DNA of 64,000 bases, taken from Sorangium cellulosum So ce56. GTDB taxonomy: Bacteria > Myxococcota_A > Polyangia > Polyangiales > Polyangiaceae. Location of the stretch: contig NC_010162.1 of NCBI RefSeq assembly GCF_000067165.1, positions 186,001 to 250,000 of the forward strand, read 5' to 3'. A program made the translations under genes and the position numbers. Below, piece by piece: positions 22,661-32,641 of the stretch (position 1 is the stretch's first letter; each line of letters opens with the position of its first letter). Below the pieces are notes generated by a model that had not been told where the DNA came from, made no database searches, and saw nothing but the letters and a program-made list of their open reading frames with translations.

Positions 22661-25546
22661 ATGCGTACGAGCGAGGAGATCTACCACCGCATCCGTTGGG
22701 ATGCGCGCCTCGATCCCGCACGCTTCGTGATGGGCATCGACGTGCACGCGGCGGAGCCCAAGCGCGTCCCGCTGCCGGCCTTCGTGCCGGGGGGCGACCT
22801 GCCCTGGCATCGGGTCGTGTACATCGAGGCCGAGGGCGAGAGGGTCTGGGATCGTCAGACGGGCCTCGACTCCCTCGACACGACGCAGGCCGGCCGGGTG
22901 CGCGCGCCGCAGCGGCTGCGGCCGCCGTTCTTCACGGCGCGCGCGGCCATGCGCTGGGAGGCGACGGAGGGCCGCTGGGCGCCGGCCGAGGCCGCGGCGC
23001 CCCGGTTCACGCCGGGAGCGAGCGCGCGGCTGCGCGTCCTCTCGTGGAACACGCTCTGGGACCGCTACGACGCCGAGCGCATCCACACCGCGCGGCGCCG
23101 GCCGCTGCTCGTCGAGGCGCTCGGCCGCGCCGACGCCGACGTGATCGCGCTGCAGGAGGTCGAACTGCCGCTGCTCGATCTCCTGCTCGGCGCCGGCTGG
23201 GTCCGCGCCGACTACACCGTCAGCGACGGGCCGCGCGGGCGCGACGTCGAGACCTGCCACCTGCTGCTCCTGAGCCGGCTGCCGGTGCTCGAGGTGGGGT
23301 GGCACGCCCTGGGGAAGTACAAGGCCGCCGTCGCGATGACGCTGGCGCTCGCGGGAGAGCCGCTCGTCGTGGTGGCCACGCACCTCACGAGCGATCACGC
23401 GGAGGAGGGGGCACGGAAACGCGCGGCCGAGCTGGAAGACCTCGCCGCGGGCCTCTCCGCCGTCGAGGGCGATCTGGTGCTGCTGGGCGACCTCAATGAC
23501 GGCGGGCCGGGTCCCGCGTCGAAGCTCGGCCTCGTGGACGCCTGGCTGGAGGCCCGCGGCGCCGGGGACGAGGCGCCCACGTTCGATCCCACCGTCAACC
23601 CGCTGGCCGCCGTCTCGTCGCTGACCGGCCGCGCCTGCCGGCTGGATCGTGTGATGTTTCGCGGGGCGGCGCTGCGCCCGATCACCGCCGATCTGGAAGG
23701 GACGACGCCGCTTCCGCCGGATGGCCTGTTCCTGTCCGACCATTACGGCGTCCGTGTCGAGCTCTCCGTCGGCGAGGCGCCGGGCGAGGTCCTCGACGTG
23801 GCGACGACCGCGCGCACGGCCCTCGCGTGGGTACCGCCCGAGCCGCTCTGGCCCGAGATCCAGGCCATCCGCGCGCTCCACGACCCGCAGATCGACCGCT
23901 GGCCGCCGCACGTGAACCTGCTGTTCGGCTTCGTGCCCGAGTCGAGCTTCGAGGCGGCGCTCCCGCTCCTGTCGGCCGCCGCGCGCGAGGTCGGCCCGTT
24001 CCCCGCGGTGCTGGAGGGGACGCGCTCGTTCCGGCACGGCGCGGACGCCACCGTCTGGCTCGACCCCGCCGCGGGCGGCAAAGATCCGTGGGCGCGGCTG
24101 CATCAGGCGCTGGCGCGCCGCTTTCCGCGGTGCGTGGGGCGCGCCGAGGGCTATACGCCCCACCTGACCCTGGGCCGCGTGGACGACCCGGCGCGCGTGC
24201 AGCCCGGCTGGGCCGCGCAGCTCGGCCGCCGCGAGGCCGCGGTCGGCGAGCTGGTCCTGCTGTCGCGGCGCGGCGCCGAGCCGATGCAGGTGCGGGCCTC
24301 GGTCGCGCTGGGCAGCGGCTCGGTGCGCTGGGCGGCCGAGCCCGCGCCGGCCGCGTCCCCCCGCGCTCCGAAGCCCGACCGCGCGTCAGCGCTCGTGGCC
24401 CGGCTGAAGGCGGCCCTGCCCGGGGGCGCGCTCCACGTCACGGGCTCGCGGCGGCTCGGCTGCGCGCTGCCCGGCGCTGACCTCGACCTCGTCGCCGCCC
24501 TGCCGGGGCCCATCGATCTCGACGCCGTCGAGGTCCAGGTGCGCTCGGCCCTGCCCGAGGCGTCGACCGTGCGGCGTGTGGAGGCGATCCGCGTGCCGTG
24601 CCTCGAGCTCTGCGCGGTTGGCCTGGACGCGGACCTGACGCTCGTCGACGCGGGCGCGGTGCGACCCGAGCACGCCGTCGCGCGGCGCCTCGAGCTGGGC
24701 GAGGCCGCCGCGATGGCCCTGAGCGCCGTCACCGACGCCGACGCGCTGCTCGAGGCGGTCGATGCGGCGTCCGCTCCCTCCGCTGCTCCTCGGCGCCGCG
24801 AGGCATTCCTGGCGCTGGGCCGCGCCGTCAAGGCATGGGCTCGCGCAAAGGGCATCGACGCTGCGCCGTTCGGTGGTCTGCCGGGCATCGCGTGGCTCGT
24901 CCTGGCCGCGCGGGTCGTCTGCGACGCCCCGGACCTGGAGCCCGGGCCCCTGCTGTCCCGCTTCTTCGGCGCCTGGGCAGCCTGGGATTTTCGCCGGCCT
25001 ATCGCGCTGGATCCTTCGGCTCCGGCGGTCGGCACGCCCGGGGATCCCGTGCGCATCGCGACGCCGACGGCGCCCGTGCGCTCGTGCAGCGATACCGTCG
25101 GCGCCGCCGCCCTCGCGACGCTGTCCGACGAGCTGTACTCCGCCTGGGAAGCCGTGGAGTCGGCCCTGGCCGCCGGCCGCGATCCGCTGCCCGATCTGCT
25201 CGCGCCCCCGCCGCTGCACCGGCGCCACGCCGCCTGGGCCGTGATCACCGTCGAGGCGCCCGAACCCGAGGGCGTGGCTTCCGGCCTGGGCTGGGTGCGC
25301 GGCCGGATCCGCGCGCTGCTCTCGTCCTTCGAGCGCGCCGGGGTCGGAGATCTGCGGGCCTGGCCTCATGCATTCGACAGGGGCCCGCGCCTCGCCCGCC
25401 ATGCCATCGGGCTGGGCAAGAGCCCGCCTGCGGCCGCGGCCCTCGAGAAGCTCGCGGCTCCCTGGGCAGCGGGCCTGCACGGGGTGCACGTCGCGTGGGT
25501 CGAGGGCGGCGGGGTGCCGACGCTGCGCGCTGACCAGGGCGCGTGA
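22661..25546 (+). CDS. Four-domain RNA repair protein: MJ1316, EEP phosphatase, 2H phosphoesterase, nucleotidyltransferase
   Basis: A 961-residue cytosolic protein. (1) Residues 1-75: MJ1316/DUF504 RNA cyclic-end recognition domain (EEIYHRIRWDARLD, LPWHRVVYIE). (2) 123-370: endonuclease/exonuclease/phosphatase with Asn 130, Glu 166, Asp 277 and Asn 279 (GDLND) and SDH at 359-361. (3) 395-560: 2H phosphoesterase (LigT/2'-5' RNA ligase type) with HVN at 417-419 (usual Thr/Ser replaced by Asn) and HLT at 501-503. (4) 575-961: poly(A)-polymerase-type nucleotidyltransferase with GS (595-596) and DLD (607-609), plus a helical C-terminus. Together these could recognise, open, trim and re-extend damaged RNA 3' ends. 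AAGGAGA lies upstream of the ATG. Confidence 0.88.
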   Translation: MRTSEEIYHRIRWDARLDPARFVMGIDVHAAEPKRVPLPAFVPGGDLPWHRVVYIEAEGERVWDRQTGLDSLDTTQAGRVRAPQRLRPPFFTARAAMRWEATEGRWAPAEAAAPRFTPGASARLRVLSWNTLWDRYDAERIHTARRRPLLVEALGRADADVIALQEVELPLLDLLLGAGWVRADYTVSDGPRGRDVETCHLLLLSRLPVLEVGWHALGKYKAAVAMTLALAGEPLVVVATHLTSDHAEEGARKRAAELEDLAAGLSAVEGDLVLLGDLNDGGPGPASKLGLVDAWLEARGAGDEAPTFDPTVNPLAAVSSLTGRACRLDRVMFRGAALRPITADLEGTTPLPPDGLFLSDHYGVRVELSVGEAPGEVLDVATTARTALAWVPPEPLWPEIQAIRALHDPQIDRWPPHVNLLFGFVPESSFEAALPLLSAAAREVGPFPAVLEGTRSFRHGADATVWLDPAAGGKDPWARLHQALARRFPRCVGRAEGYTPHLTLGRVDDPARVQPGWAAQLGRREAAVGELVLLSRRGAEPMQVRASVALGSGSVRWAAEPAPAASPRAPKPDRASALVARLKAALPGGALHVTGSRRLGCALPGADLDLVAALPGPIDLDAVEVQVRSALPEASTVRRVEAIRVPCLELCAVGLDADLTLVDAGAVRPEHAVARRLELGEAAAMALSAVTDADALLEAVDAASAPSAAPRRREAFLALGRAVKAWARAKGIDAAPFGGLPGIAWLVLAARVVCDAPDLEPGPLLSRFFGAWAAWDFRRPIALDPSAPAVGTPGDPVRIATPTAPVRSCSDTVGAAALATLSDELYSAWEAVESALAAGRDPLPDLLAPPPLHRRHAAWAVITVEAPEPEGVASGLGWVRGRIRALLSSFERAGVGDLRAWPHAFDRGPRLARHAIGLGKSPPAAAALEKLAAPWAAGLHGVHVAWVEGGGVPTLRADQGA

Positions 25547-25559
25547 GCGCTTCCGCACA

Positions 25560-26327
25560 TCAGGGGCAAAACACGATGTCGTAGTCTTCCCCGGCGCAGG
25601 CGGCCATCGACTCCTGATCATCGCCGGACCACGAATACGCGTCCTTGCATGCCTCTTCGAAGTACGCGGCCACGGGGTTCGCGGGATCGTCCCGGTCAGG
25701 GCTCACGCAGGAGATCGTCGCGCCGCTCTCGTCCTTGTAGCGACCCACCTCCGGGCACGCCGCGAGCAGGCTCGCCGGGCACGACAGCGTCCGGCAGTCC
25801 GGCAGGCCGACGGGCACGATCGCCAGCGGGAGGTTGTGCGCGTCCACATGGCTGATGTTGTACCAATCGAAGTCGTTGAAATCGGTGTTGAGGGTCATCT
25901 CGGCCAGCGTGTGTCGGCCGCCGCCGGGGTCCGACCCGGCGTATGCCCAGTAACGCAGGGACGACAGCGGCTCCTCGCTGGTGCCCACGTCGCGGCACGC
26001 GAACTGCCCCGGGCCGAGCTCCCCGCCGTCGATGAGGCTCCCCAGGAACTGGAGCGGCTGGTCGCACTTGTTGACGAAGGCCAGGGTGGACTTCCCGTCA
26101 CCGGGCGTGCGGCAGTCGACCTCGCCCGGATTGACGGGCGGCTGGCCCGTCGACGCGCTGCTGGCTTCGCTCGACGACGCTCCGCCGGTCGCGCTGGACG
26201 CGGCGCTGACCGACGTGGATCCGCCGCCCGTCGCGCCGGAGGATGTGTCCTGCTCGGAGGACGCGCAGCCGGCGTCGAGCAGCGCCATGGCGAGCAGCGC
26301 GGCCGCAGCCTTCCTGTGTTGCGACAT
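25560..26327 (-). CDS. Thaumatin-like lipoprotein
   Basis: A 255-residue lipoprotein (MSQHRKAAAALLAMALLDAG then Cys 21) with a Ser/Thr/Ala/Gly linker to about residue 70. The C-terminal half has the thaumatin-family layout: NLPLAIVP, CRTLSCPASLLAACPEV, AAYFEEACKDAYSWSGDDQE and a closing YDIVFCP with conserved Cys spacing. In plants and fungi the fold binds or cuts beta-glucans; the REDDD acidic cleft residues are only partly evident here. It is probably exposed at the cell surface. AAGGAGG lies before the ATG at 26327. It converges with the RNA-repair gene with only 13 bases between. Confidence 0.82.
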   Translation of the reverse strand: MSQHRKAAAALLAMALLDAGCASSEQDTSSGATGGGSTSVSAASSATGGASSSEASSASTGQPPVNPGEVDCRTPGDGKSTLAFVNKCDQPLQFLGSLIDGGELGPGQFACRDVGTSEEPLSSLRYWAYAGSDPGGGRHTLAEMTLNTDFNDFDWYNISHVDAHNLPLAIVPVGLPDCRTLSCPASLLAACPEVGRYKDESGATISCVSPDRDDPANPVAAYFEEACKDAYSWSGDDQESMAACAGEDYDIVFCP

Positions 26328-26455
26328 GAGGGTCCTCCTTGCGGACTCGGTGGTGGAAGGAGGATGAGGATACAGAAAGCCTCGTACACCGAGAAGCCGT
26401 GTCCTCATCGGGCCGCGAGCAATGACCCGCGCGGACTCGGCACCTCAAGCGCCAT

Positions 26456-27460
26456 TCAGGGCGCCTGGCAGGACACGCGGTGGATCGGCTCCTCTTTCCC
26501 TTCACCGACCGTCACGTAGTCCCATCCACCGGGCACCCACGTGATCGCCTCGGCCTGCTCCTCGTCGGGCGACGGCAGCACGCAGGGCGGTTCGGCCAGC
26601 GCCTGCGCCACCGTCTGATCCGGTGTCATGGGGTAGTAGAGCACGTGTGTCGAGGTGCGCAGCAGCACGCCTGTGCCGTCCGGGTGGACGTCGCCGCCGG
26701 TGAAGCGCGCGCTCCCGGCGGGCGGCTCGATGGATCCCGTCCGGACGAGCGTCGCGGGCGCGCCCGCGGCGGGCAGCGCTGGCAGCTCGTAGACGCTCGA
26801 GGTGCCCTTGTTGACCTTCGTCACGAGGGTGAGCGCTCCGGTGGCGGGGTGAATGAGCAGCGTCTCCGCGTCGTGGTCTCCGTCGGGGTACGAGAGCACG
26901 AACACCTCGGCGGTCGAGGCGAGCGGCCCTCCTCCGAGCGTGTCCGGCTCCGGCACGCCGTAGATCGTGATGCTGTCGCGCTCGCCGTCGTTGTCGCCGA
27001 TGTCCGCGAGGAAGAGGCAGCTGCCCTCGCCCGAACGGCAGGGCCCGCGCGCGATGTCCTCCCAGTCGATCGCGGCCGCGCCGGCCACGGTCACCTCGGC
27101 CCGCAGCGCGCCGCCGAGCCCGATCGCGAAGAAGCGGGGGTCATCGCCGTGGTCGTTGTGAACATAGAGCACGTCCGGGTGCAGCCCGCTGGCGACGACA
27201 CCGGAGCACTCGTCGATGTCGCCCGGCGGGAGCGCGCCGATGCGCGCGGCCCCGGTGCAACGAGGGCAGCCCGTCTCCCGCACCGCCGGCGGATCCGAGG
27301 CCCCGCAAGCCGACAGGAGCAGCGAGAGCGCGAGCGCCGGCGCCGCAGAGCGGTGTGCAGAGGCGCCTGGCGCAGGCCCTCCCTCCGGACGGGGCGCCCG
27401 GAGGCGGCGCGGTGGCAGCTGCGGAGCGCGAAGGATCTCGAGTGCAGACGTCGGTGACAT
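26456..27460 (-). CDS. Probable lipoprotein of unknown function
   Basis: About 334 residues. A hydrophobic segment ending ALALSLLLSAC around residue 50 looks like a lipoprotein signal, but the preceding stretch is unusually long and basic, so the true start may lie further in or the annotation is too long by up to 35 residues. The mature part has DIDECSGVVASGLHPDVLYV, LFLADIGDNDGERDSITIYG and DGDHDAETLLIHPATG. These are typical of beta-propeller-type surface proteins that bind calcium or cleave phosphoesters, but no family can be named. No clear ribosome site was found. Confidence 0.65.
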   Translation of the reverse strand: MSPTSALEILRAPQLPPRRLRAPRPEGGPAPGASAHRSAAPALALSLLLSACGASDPPAVRETGCPRCTGAARIGALPPGDIDECSGVVASGLHPDVLYVHNDHGDDPRFFAIGLGGALRAEVTVAGAAAIDWEDIARGPCRSGEGSCLFLADIGDNDGERDSITIYGVPEPDTLGGGPLASTAEVFVLSYPDGDHDAETLLIHPATGALTLVTKVNKGTSSVYELPALPAAGAPATLVRTGSIEPPAGSARFTGGDVHPDGTGVLLRTSTHVLYYPMTPDQTVAQALAEPPCVLPSPDEEQAEAITWVPGGWDYVTVGEGKEEPIHRVSCQAP

Positions 27461-27609
27461 GAGCATCGCGGTTCGGTGACGTTTTCGCACGCTTCGCTCT
27501 GCTCGGCACGGCCGCTCGGCATGACGGGATAGCCGTCGACGGCCGACGGGCGCCCGGGAGGGAGCCGCGGCCCAGCCGGAGCGCCGGGGGGCCGCGCCTC
27601 CGCTGGGCG

Positions 27610-28269
27610 TCAGGGGGCCGCGTTCGCCGCCCCGGGGGTCGGCGCCGTGGCGGCGCCCTCGCCGGTCAGGTCGGGCAACCTGCCCCACGTCTCCCCATCT
27701 GCTGCGGCCTCGATCGGGTACTTGAGCTCGGCGAGCACCTGGTCGCTCTCGGAGATGAGGTAGACGGTCTCGCCTCTGGAGGCGCTCACCTTCCAGGTCG
27801 CATAGAAGCAGCTGCTCGGGCCGCCGTCCGGCAGGCACGCGGTGTGGGGCCCAGGGCCGTCCTCGGGCAGCTGGTCGCCGACGATGAGCAGGTACGCGCC
27901 CGGGGCGAGCTGCGTGCCTTCGGGGAACCTGAGCGCGTCGGCCGTGTTGCACTCCCCGCTGTCGCCGGAGTCGCACAGGCCGAGCCCGCCGAGGTCGGCG
28001 GAGCCCGGGCCCGGGTTGCCGAGCTCGATCCAGTCGCCGTCCTTGGCCGAGATCTCGTTCACCACGACGGTCGTCGTCGCGGTCCCGCCGCCCGTTCCCC
28101 CTTGGTCGCCGCCTGCGCCGCTCGAGCTCGAGCTCGAGCTCTGAGACGTGGTGGTCGCGCCCGCGCCGCCCGTGCCCGGCGTGCCCGTGTCTCCGGGCTC
28201 GTCGCTCGAACCGCAGCCTCCCGCGCAGAGCGCAGCGAGGCAGAGCGCGGCATATCGAAATTGTGCCAT
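27610..28269 (-). CDS. Lamin-tail domain lipoprotein
   Basis: A 219-residue lipoprotein (MAQFRYAALCLAALCAGGC). A Thr/Ser/Gly linker with a run of seven Ser runs to about residue 70. The rest matches the lamin-tail (LTD) fold: VVVNEISAKDGDWIELGNPG, LGGLGLCDSG, APGAYLLIVGD and SASRGETVYLISE. Such domains in bacteria are secreted and often attached to nucleases or cell-wall proteins; here it stands alone. GAGGAG lies upstream of the ATG at 28269. With the two genes downstream it forms a run of three leftward lipoprotein genes. Confidence 0.8.
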   Translation of the reverse strand: MAQFRYAALCLAALCAGGCGSSDEPGDTGTPGTGGAGATTTSQSSSSSSSGAGGDQGGTGGGTATTTVVVNEISAKDGDWIELGNPGPGSADLGGLGLCDSGDSGECNTADALRFPEGTQLAPGAYLLIVGDQLPEDGPGPHTACLPDGGPSSCFYATWKVSASRGETVYLISESDQVLAELKYPIEAAADGETWGRLPDLTGEGAATAPTPGAANAAP

Positions 28270-28411
28270 CACGATGTTCTCCTCGGCCCCAGCACACGGC
28301 GATCCCGGCGGTGTGTCAACCGTGTGTCGACGGGCGGCGCGCGCGGGCTCCCGGTCGCGCCCGCCCCCGCCGTGGACGCGCGCGCGTCCACAAAGCGCGC
28401 CGCCGCGCCCC

Positions 28412-29836
<1,425 letters not shown>

Positions 29837-30065
29837 GAACCTCTCCAGGGGCTTGAGGACGGCGGCGATCTCCGGGGATCGACTCTACAGCGCCCACGAC
29901 GTGGGTGTACCGCGGACATGGGGGGTTGACATCTTCGGCGTTCCAGAGCGCCGAGGCGAGGAGCGCGAGGCCGGCGGCAGGCGGGCGTGAGGCCGGCGGG
30001 CGGGCGCGGGGGGGGGCGGACGGGCGCGGCGTGAGGCCGGGCGGGCTCGGCAGGCTCTCTCGGCG

Positions 30066-31325
30066 TCAGGGCCGCTTCTCGAAGGTCACCTCCGGGTACT
30101 CCGGCGAGGGACCGTCGAGCAGCGGCGCCGCTTCGCCGCGCACGTGCGCCTGGACGAAGGCGCGCGTGTACGCGTTCGTGATCTCGACCGCGCGGGCCGG
30201 CTCGAGCGTGCCGAGCAGCTCCGGGAGGGCGCCTTCGCCGAGGAAGTGCTCGACGACGATCGGCAGGTCCGAGAACGTGAGGTGGGCGGTGTCTTCGACC
30301 CGCGCCCGGTAGCCTTGGCCGTTCAGCGCGCCGTAGGTCTCGTCGATGCTCGGATCGTCGGGGTGGTCCGCCGCGAGCATGATGAAGAAGGGCTGCGCGA
30401 GGCCCCTGCCGGCGCCGTCCTGCGGCCCGAAGAGCCTGCCGTCGATGTCGAGGCCGGCGTCGAAGCGGTCGTCGCGGGCGCATACCTCGGCGGCCATCGC
30501 GCCGCCGTAGGAGTGGCCGAGCACGCCGAGCCGCTCGAGATCGAGCCGGCCCGTGAGCAGGCCGCCCGGGTCGTCCTGCGCGGCGGCGGTGAGCTCGTCG
30601 AGCACGAAGAGCGCGTCGTCGGCCCAGACCCCGACGTGCTCGCCCATCGCCTGAGTGAAGGCCTCGATCTCCTCCTCCGACGCGTCCATCGCCGGCGTCA
30701 GGACGACCGAGCCGAAGGGCACGACGCGGCCGTCGGGGAACACCGTGAGCTCGGTGTCGTAGGTGTGGCTGATGGCGGCCACCACGAAGCCGTGGCTCGC
30801 CAGGTCCTCGAGGAGGCTCGTGTAGTCGGCGCGGAGCATCCCGAACCCGTGCGAGAAGAGGAGCACCGGGTGGGGCGCGCCGTCCTCGGCGACCGGCACG
30901 CCCACGCGCGCGTGCGTGAGGATGCGCGCCTCGAAGCCGTCCTCGGCCGGGAGGCCGCCGGTCGTGCGCCGGCTGTCGCCTTCCTCCGGCGACAGGTACG
31001 GCGCGAGCTGCCCTGTGCCGCAGGGATCGGCCGGGTAGAAGAGCTGCACCATGAGCTCCCGGCGATCGTCGGGATCTTCCGTCGCCTCTTCTCCACGTGC
31101 GCTGTCGGTGAGGGCGCGGATCTGCGTGCCGACCGGGTGCGGGCCGGTCGGGCGGGGCAGCTCGAGGACGCCGTCGGCAGGGGCCTCGTCGCCCCAGCCG
31201 GAGCAGACCGGATCGCCTTCGTGCGGCGGCAAGGCCTCGTCATCGGCGCAGCCGGCGAGGAGCGTGGAGGCGGAGAGGGCTGCGAGCAGGCAGAGGGCGT
31301 GTCGAGAGACGTCGCTGTGGAACAT
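30066..31325 (-). CDS. Alpha/beta hydrolase lipoprotein, PAF-acetylhydrolase-like
   Basis: A 419-residue lipoprotein with signal MFHSDVSRHALCLLAALSAS and lipobox LLAGC (Cys 26). The hydrolase core has HPVLLFSHGFG (oxyanion strand), the nucleophile elbow GVLGHSYGGAMAAE, an Asp strand DIDGRLFG and a His in VEDTAHLTFSDLP. The arrangement matches the PAF-acetylhydrolase/dienelactone hydrolase group, which removes short acyl groups from lipids or esters. Export places it in the periplasm or outer membrane. It is separated from the M20 peptidase by a 229-base GC-rich gap with no recognised site. Confidence 0.85.
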   Translation of the reverse strand: MFHSDVSRHALCLLAALSASTLLAGCADDEALPPHEGDPVCSGWGDEAPADGVLELPRPTGPHPVGTQIRALTDSARGEEATEDPDDRRELMVQLFYPADPCGTGQLAPYLSPEEGDSRRTTGGLPAEDGFEARILTHARVGVPVAEDGAPHPVLLFSHGFGMLRADYTSLLEDLASHGFVVAAISHTYDTELTVFPDGRVVPFGSVVLTPAMDASEEEIEAFTQAMGEHVGVWADDALFVLDELTAAAQDDPGGLLTGRLDLERLGVLGHSYGGAMAAEVCARDDRFDAGLDIDGRLFGPQDGAGRGLAQPFFIMLAADHPDDPSIDETYGALNGQGYRARVEDTAHLTFSDLPIVVEHFLGEGALPELLGTLEPARAVEITNAYTRAFVQAHVRGEAAPLLDGPSPEYPEVTFEKRP

Positions 31326-31561
31326 GCGCGCATCGTTCTCACGGCCTGGCCGAGACCGGCGCGGCGAGCACGATCGTGGCGCTCGATCGGGCTCGGCAGA
31401 CGCGAAGATCCGCCTGATAGAAACCGCAGACCCCTGTAGTCTCGGCACCATGCGGGCAGTTCAGGAGGTGTGGCGGCGACCCAGTGGGCGACGCGTCAGG
31501 CAGACCAGCGACGGCGGTACGAGGCGAGGCCACTCTCGAGGAGCCGCGGCTCCGCGACCGC

Positions 31562-32311
31562 ATGGAGACATTTCAGATGTTCGAGCACAGCCCCGCATGG
31601 CCGCATGGCGAGGTTCAGGACGCATTCCCAGAGGTCTTTTACGTCTTGGGTACGAACAAAACTCACCACGCCGGGATCAATCTCCAGACGAGCCGCACGA
31701 TGACCGTGCTCCGACAGGACCGAGAGCTCACGCTCGTGAACACCGTGCGCCTGACCGAGGAAGGGTTGCGCCAGCTCGACGCCCTCGGCCAGGTCCGCCA
31801 CGTCGTGCGGCTCGGTGCATTCCACGGTCGAGACGATCCTTTCTATCGCGACCGCTATGGCGCCACCCTGTGGGCGCTTCCCGAGGCCGTGGCGGCCGAC
31901 GGCCGACCTGCCGACCGAGCGCTCGCTGAAGGGGGCCCGTTCCCGGCTGACGGAGGCATCGTATTCGAGTTCACGACGGCGCGGTTCCCTGAAGCCGCCG
32001 TCTTACTCCCGCGGGAGGGCGGAATCCTCATTACCTGTGATGCCGTCCAGAACTGGTCACACGTCGATCCCTTCTTCTCCGAAGAAACGGGCGCGCTGTT
32101 CGTCGCCCAAGGGTTGATCGGCGCGGCGAACATCCCCGCGACCTGGCGAGAGGCGTGCGCCCCCGATATTTCAGATTTTCGCCGCCTGGCCGATCTGCCG
32201 TTTCGCCATCTCATCAGCGCTCATGGTGAGCCGCTTCGTGACGGCGCCAGCAGGCTACTCCAGACCCGCATAGACGAAGTATTCCGACCGCGAGGACAGG
32301 AGCCGATGTGA
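31562..32311 (+). CDS. DUF4336-like, metallo-beta-lactamase-fold-like protein
   Basis: About 249 residues. Segments such as EVFYVLGTNKTHHAGINLQT, RHVVRLGAFHGRDDPFYRDRYG and GGILITCDAVQNW follow the strand order of beta-lactamase-fold hydrolases. The classical HXHXDH motif is missing; HGRDD stands near that position, and a later His occurs in ISAHGEP. This pattern is known from DUF4336-type proteins. The fold call is tentative and metal binding unproven. Start ATG 31562 is uncertain, since a GTG at 31484 is also in frame and neither has a good ribosome site. Confidence 0.6.
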   Translation: METFQMFEHSPAWPHGEVQDAFPEVFYVLGTNKTHHAGINLQTSRTMTVLRQDRELTLVNTVRLTEEGLRQLDALGQVRHVVRLGAFHGRDDPFYRDRYGATLWALPEAVAADGRPADRALAEGGPFPADGGIVFEFTTARFPEAAVLLPREGGILITCDAVQNWSHVDPFFSEETGALFVAQGLIGAANIPATWREACAPDISDFRRLADLPFRHLISAHGEPLRDGASRLLQTRIDEVFRPRGQEPM

Positions 32312-32641
32312 CGCTGGTGACGCGGTCGAAGACGACAATGGTCTGACGCGGGGGGAGCGCGTCACCCGGTACTCCCGGCCCGGCTTCGAGAGACGCATAG
32401 CAAAGACAGATTCCAGAAATTCCGGCGGCCTCGACCGCTCGAAGACAGGAAGGGTAGTGGGCTCAGCCAGCGGCTCCCGCCGACCAGCTTGAATACGGCC
32501 ATCTGCCGCCGCGCCGCGGCGGTCCTGCGCTAAAAGTCTTCACTTCCACCTCGGACAAGTCTTCACTTCCACCTCGGGCAAACGTCCGAGCTCCTCCTGC
32601 CGCATGCTTCGACGACCCGTTCCGGGGTAAGGAGCTTCGCG
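32312..32641. other. Intergenic region with a 23-bp direct repeat
   Basis: No gene is visible in these 330 bases. Two identical 21-base copies of AAGTCTTCACTTCCACCTCG plus G stand at 32534-32554 and 32557-32577, a 23-bp period, about 65 bases before the dioxygenase start. Two direct repeats about two helical turns apart could be an activator site, for example for the AraC protein encoded at 33.8 kb; this is an inference. Confidence 0.6.

Noticed and set aside
22346..24163. 605-codon minus-strand frame across the repeat array and the RNA repair gene
   Set aside because: The plus-strand gene has four recognisable domains; the antisense frame has none and includes the translated repeats.
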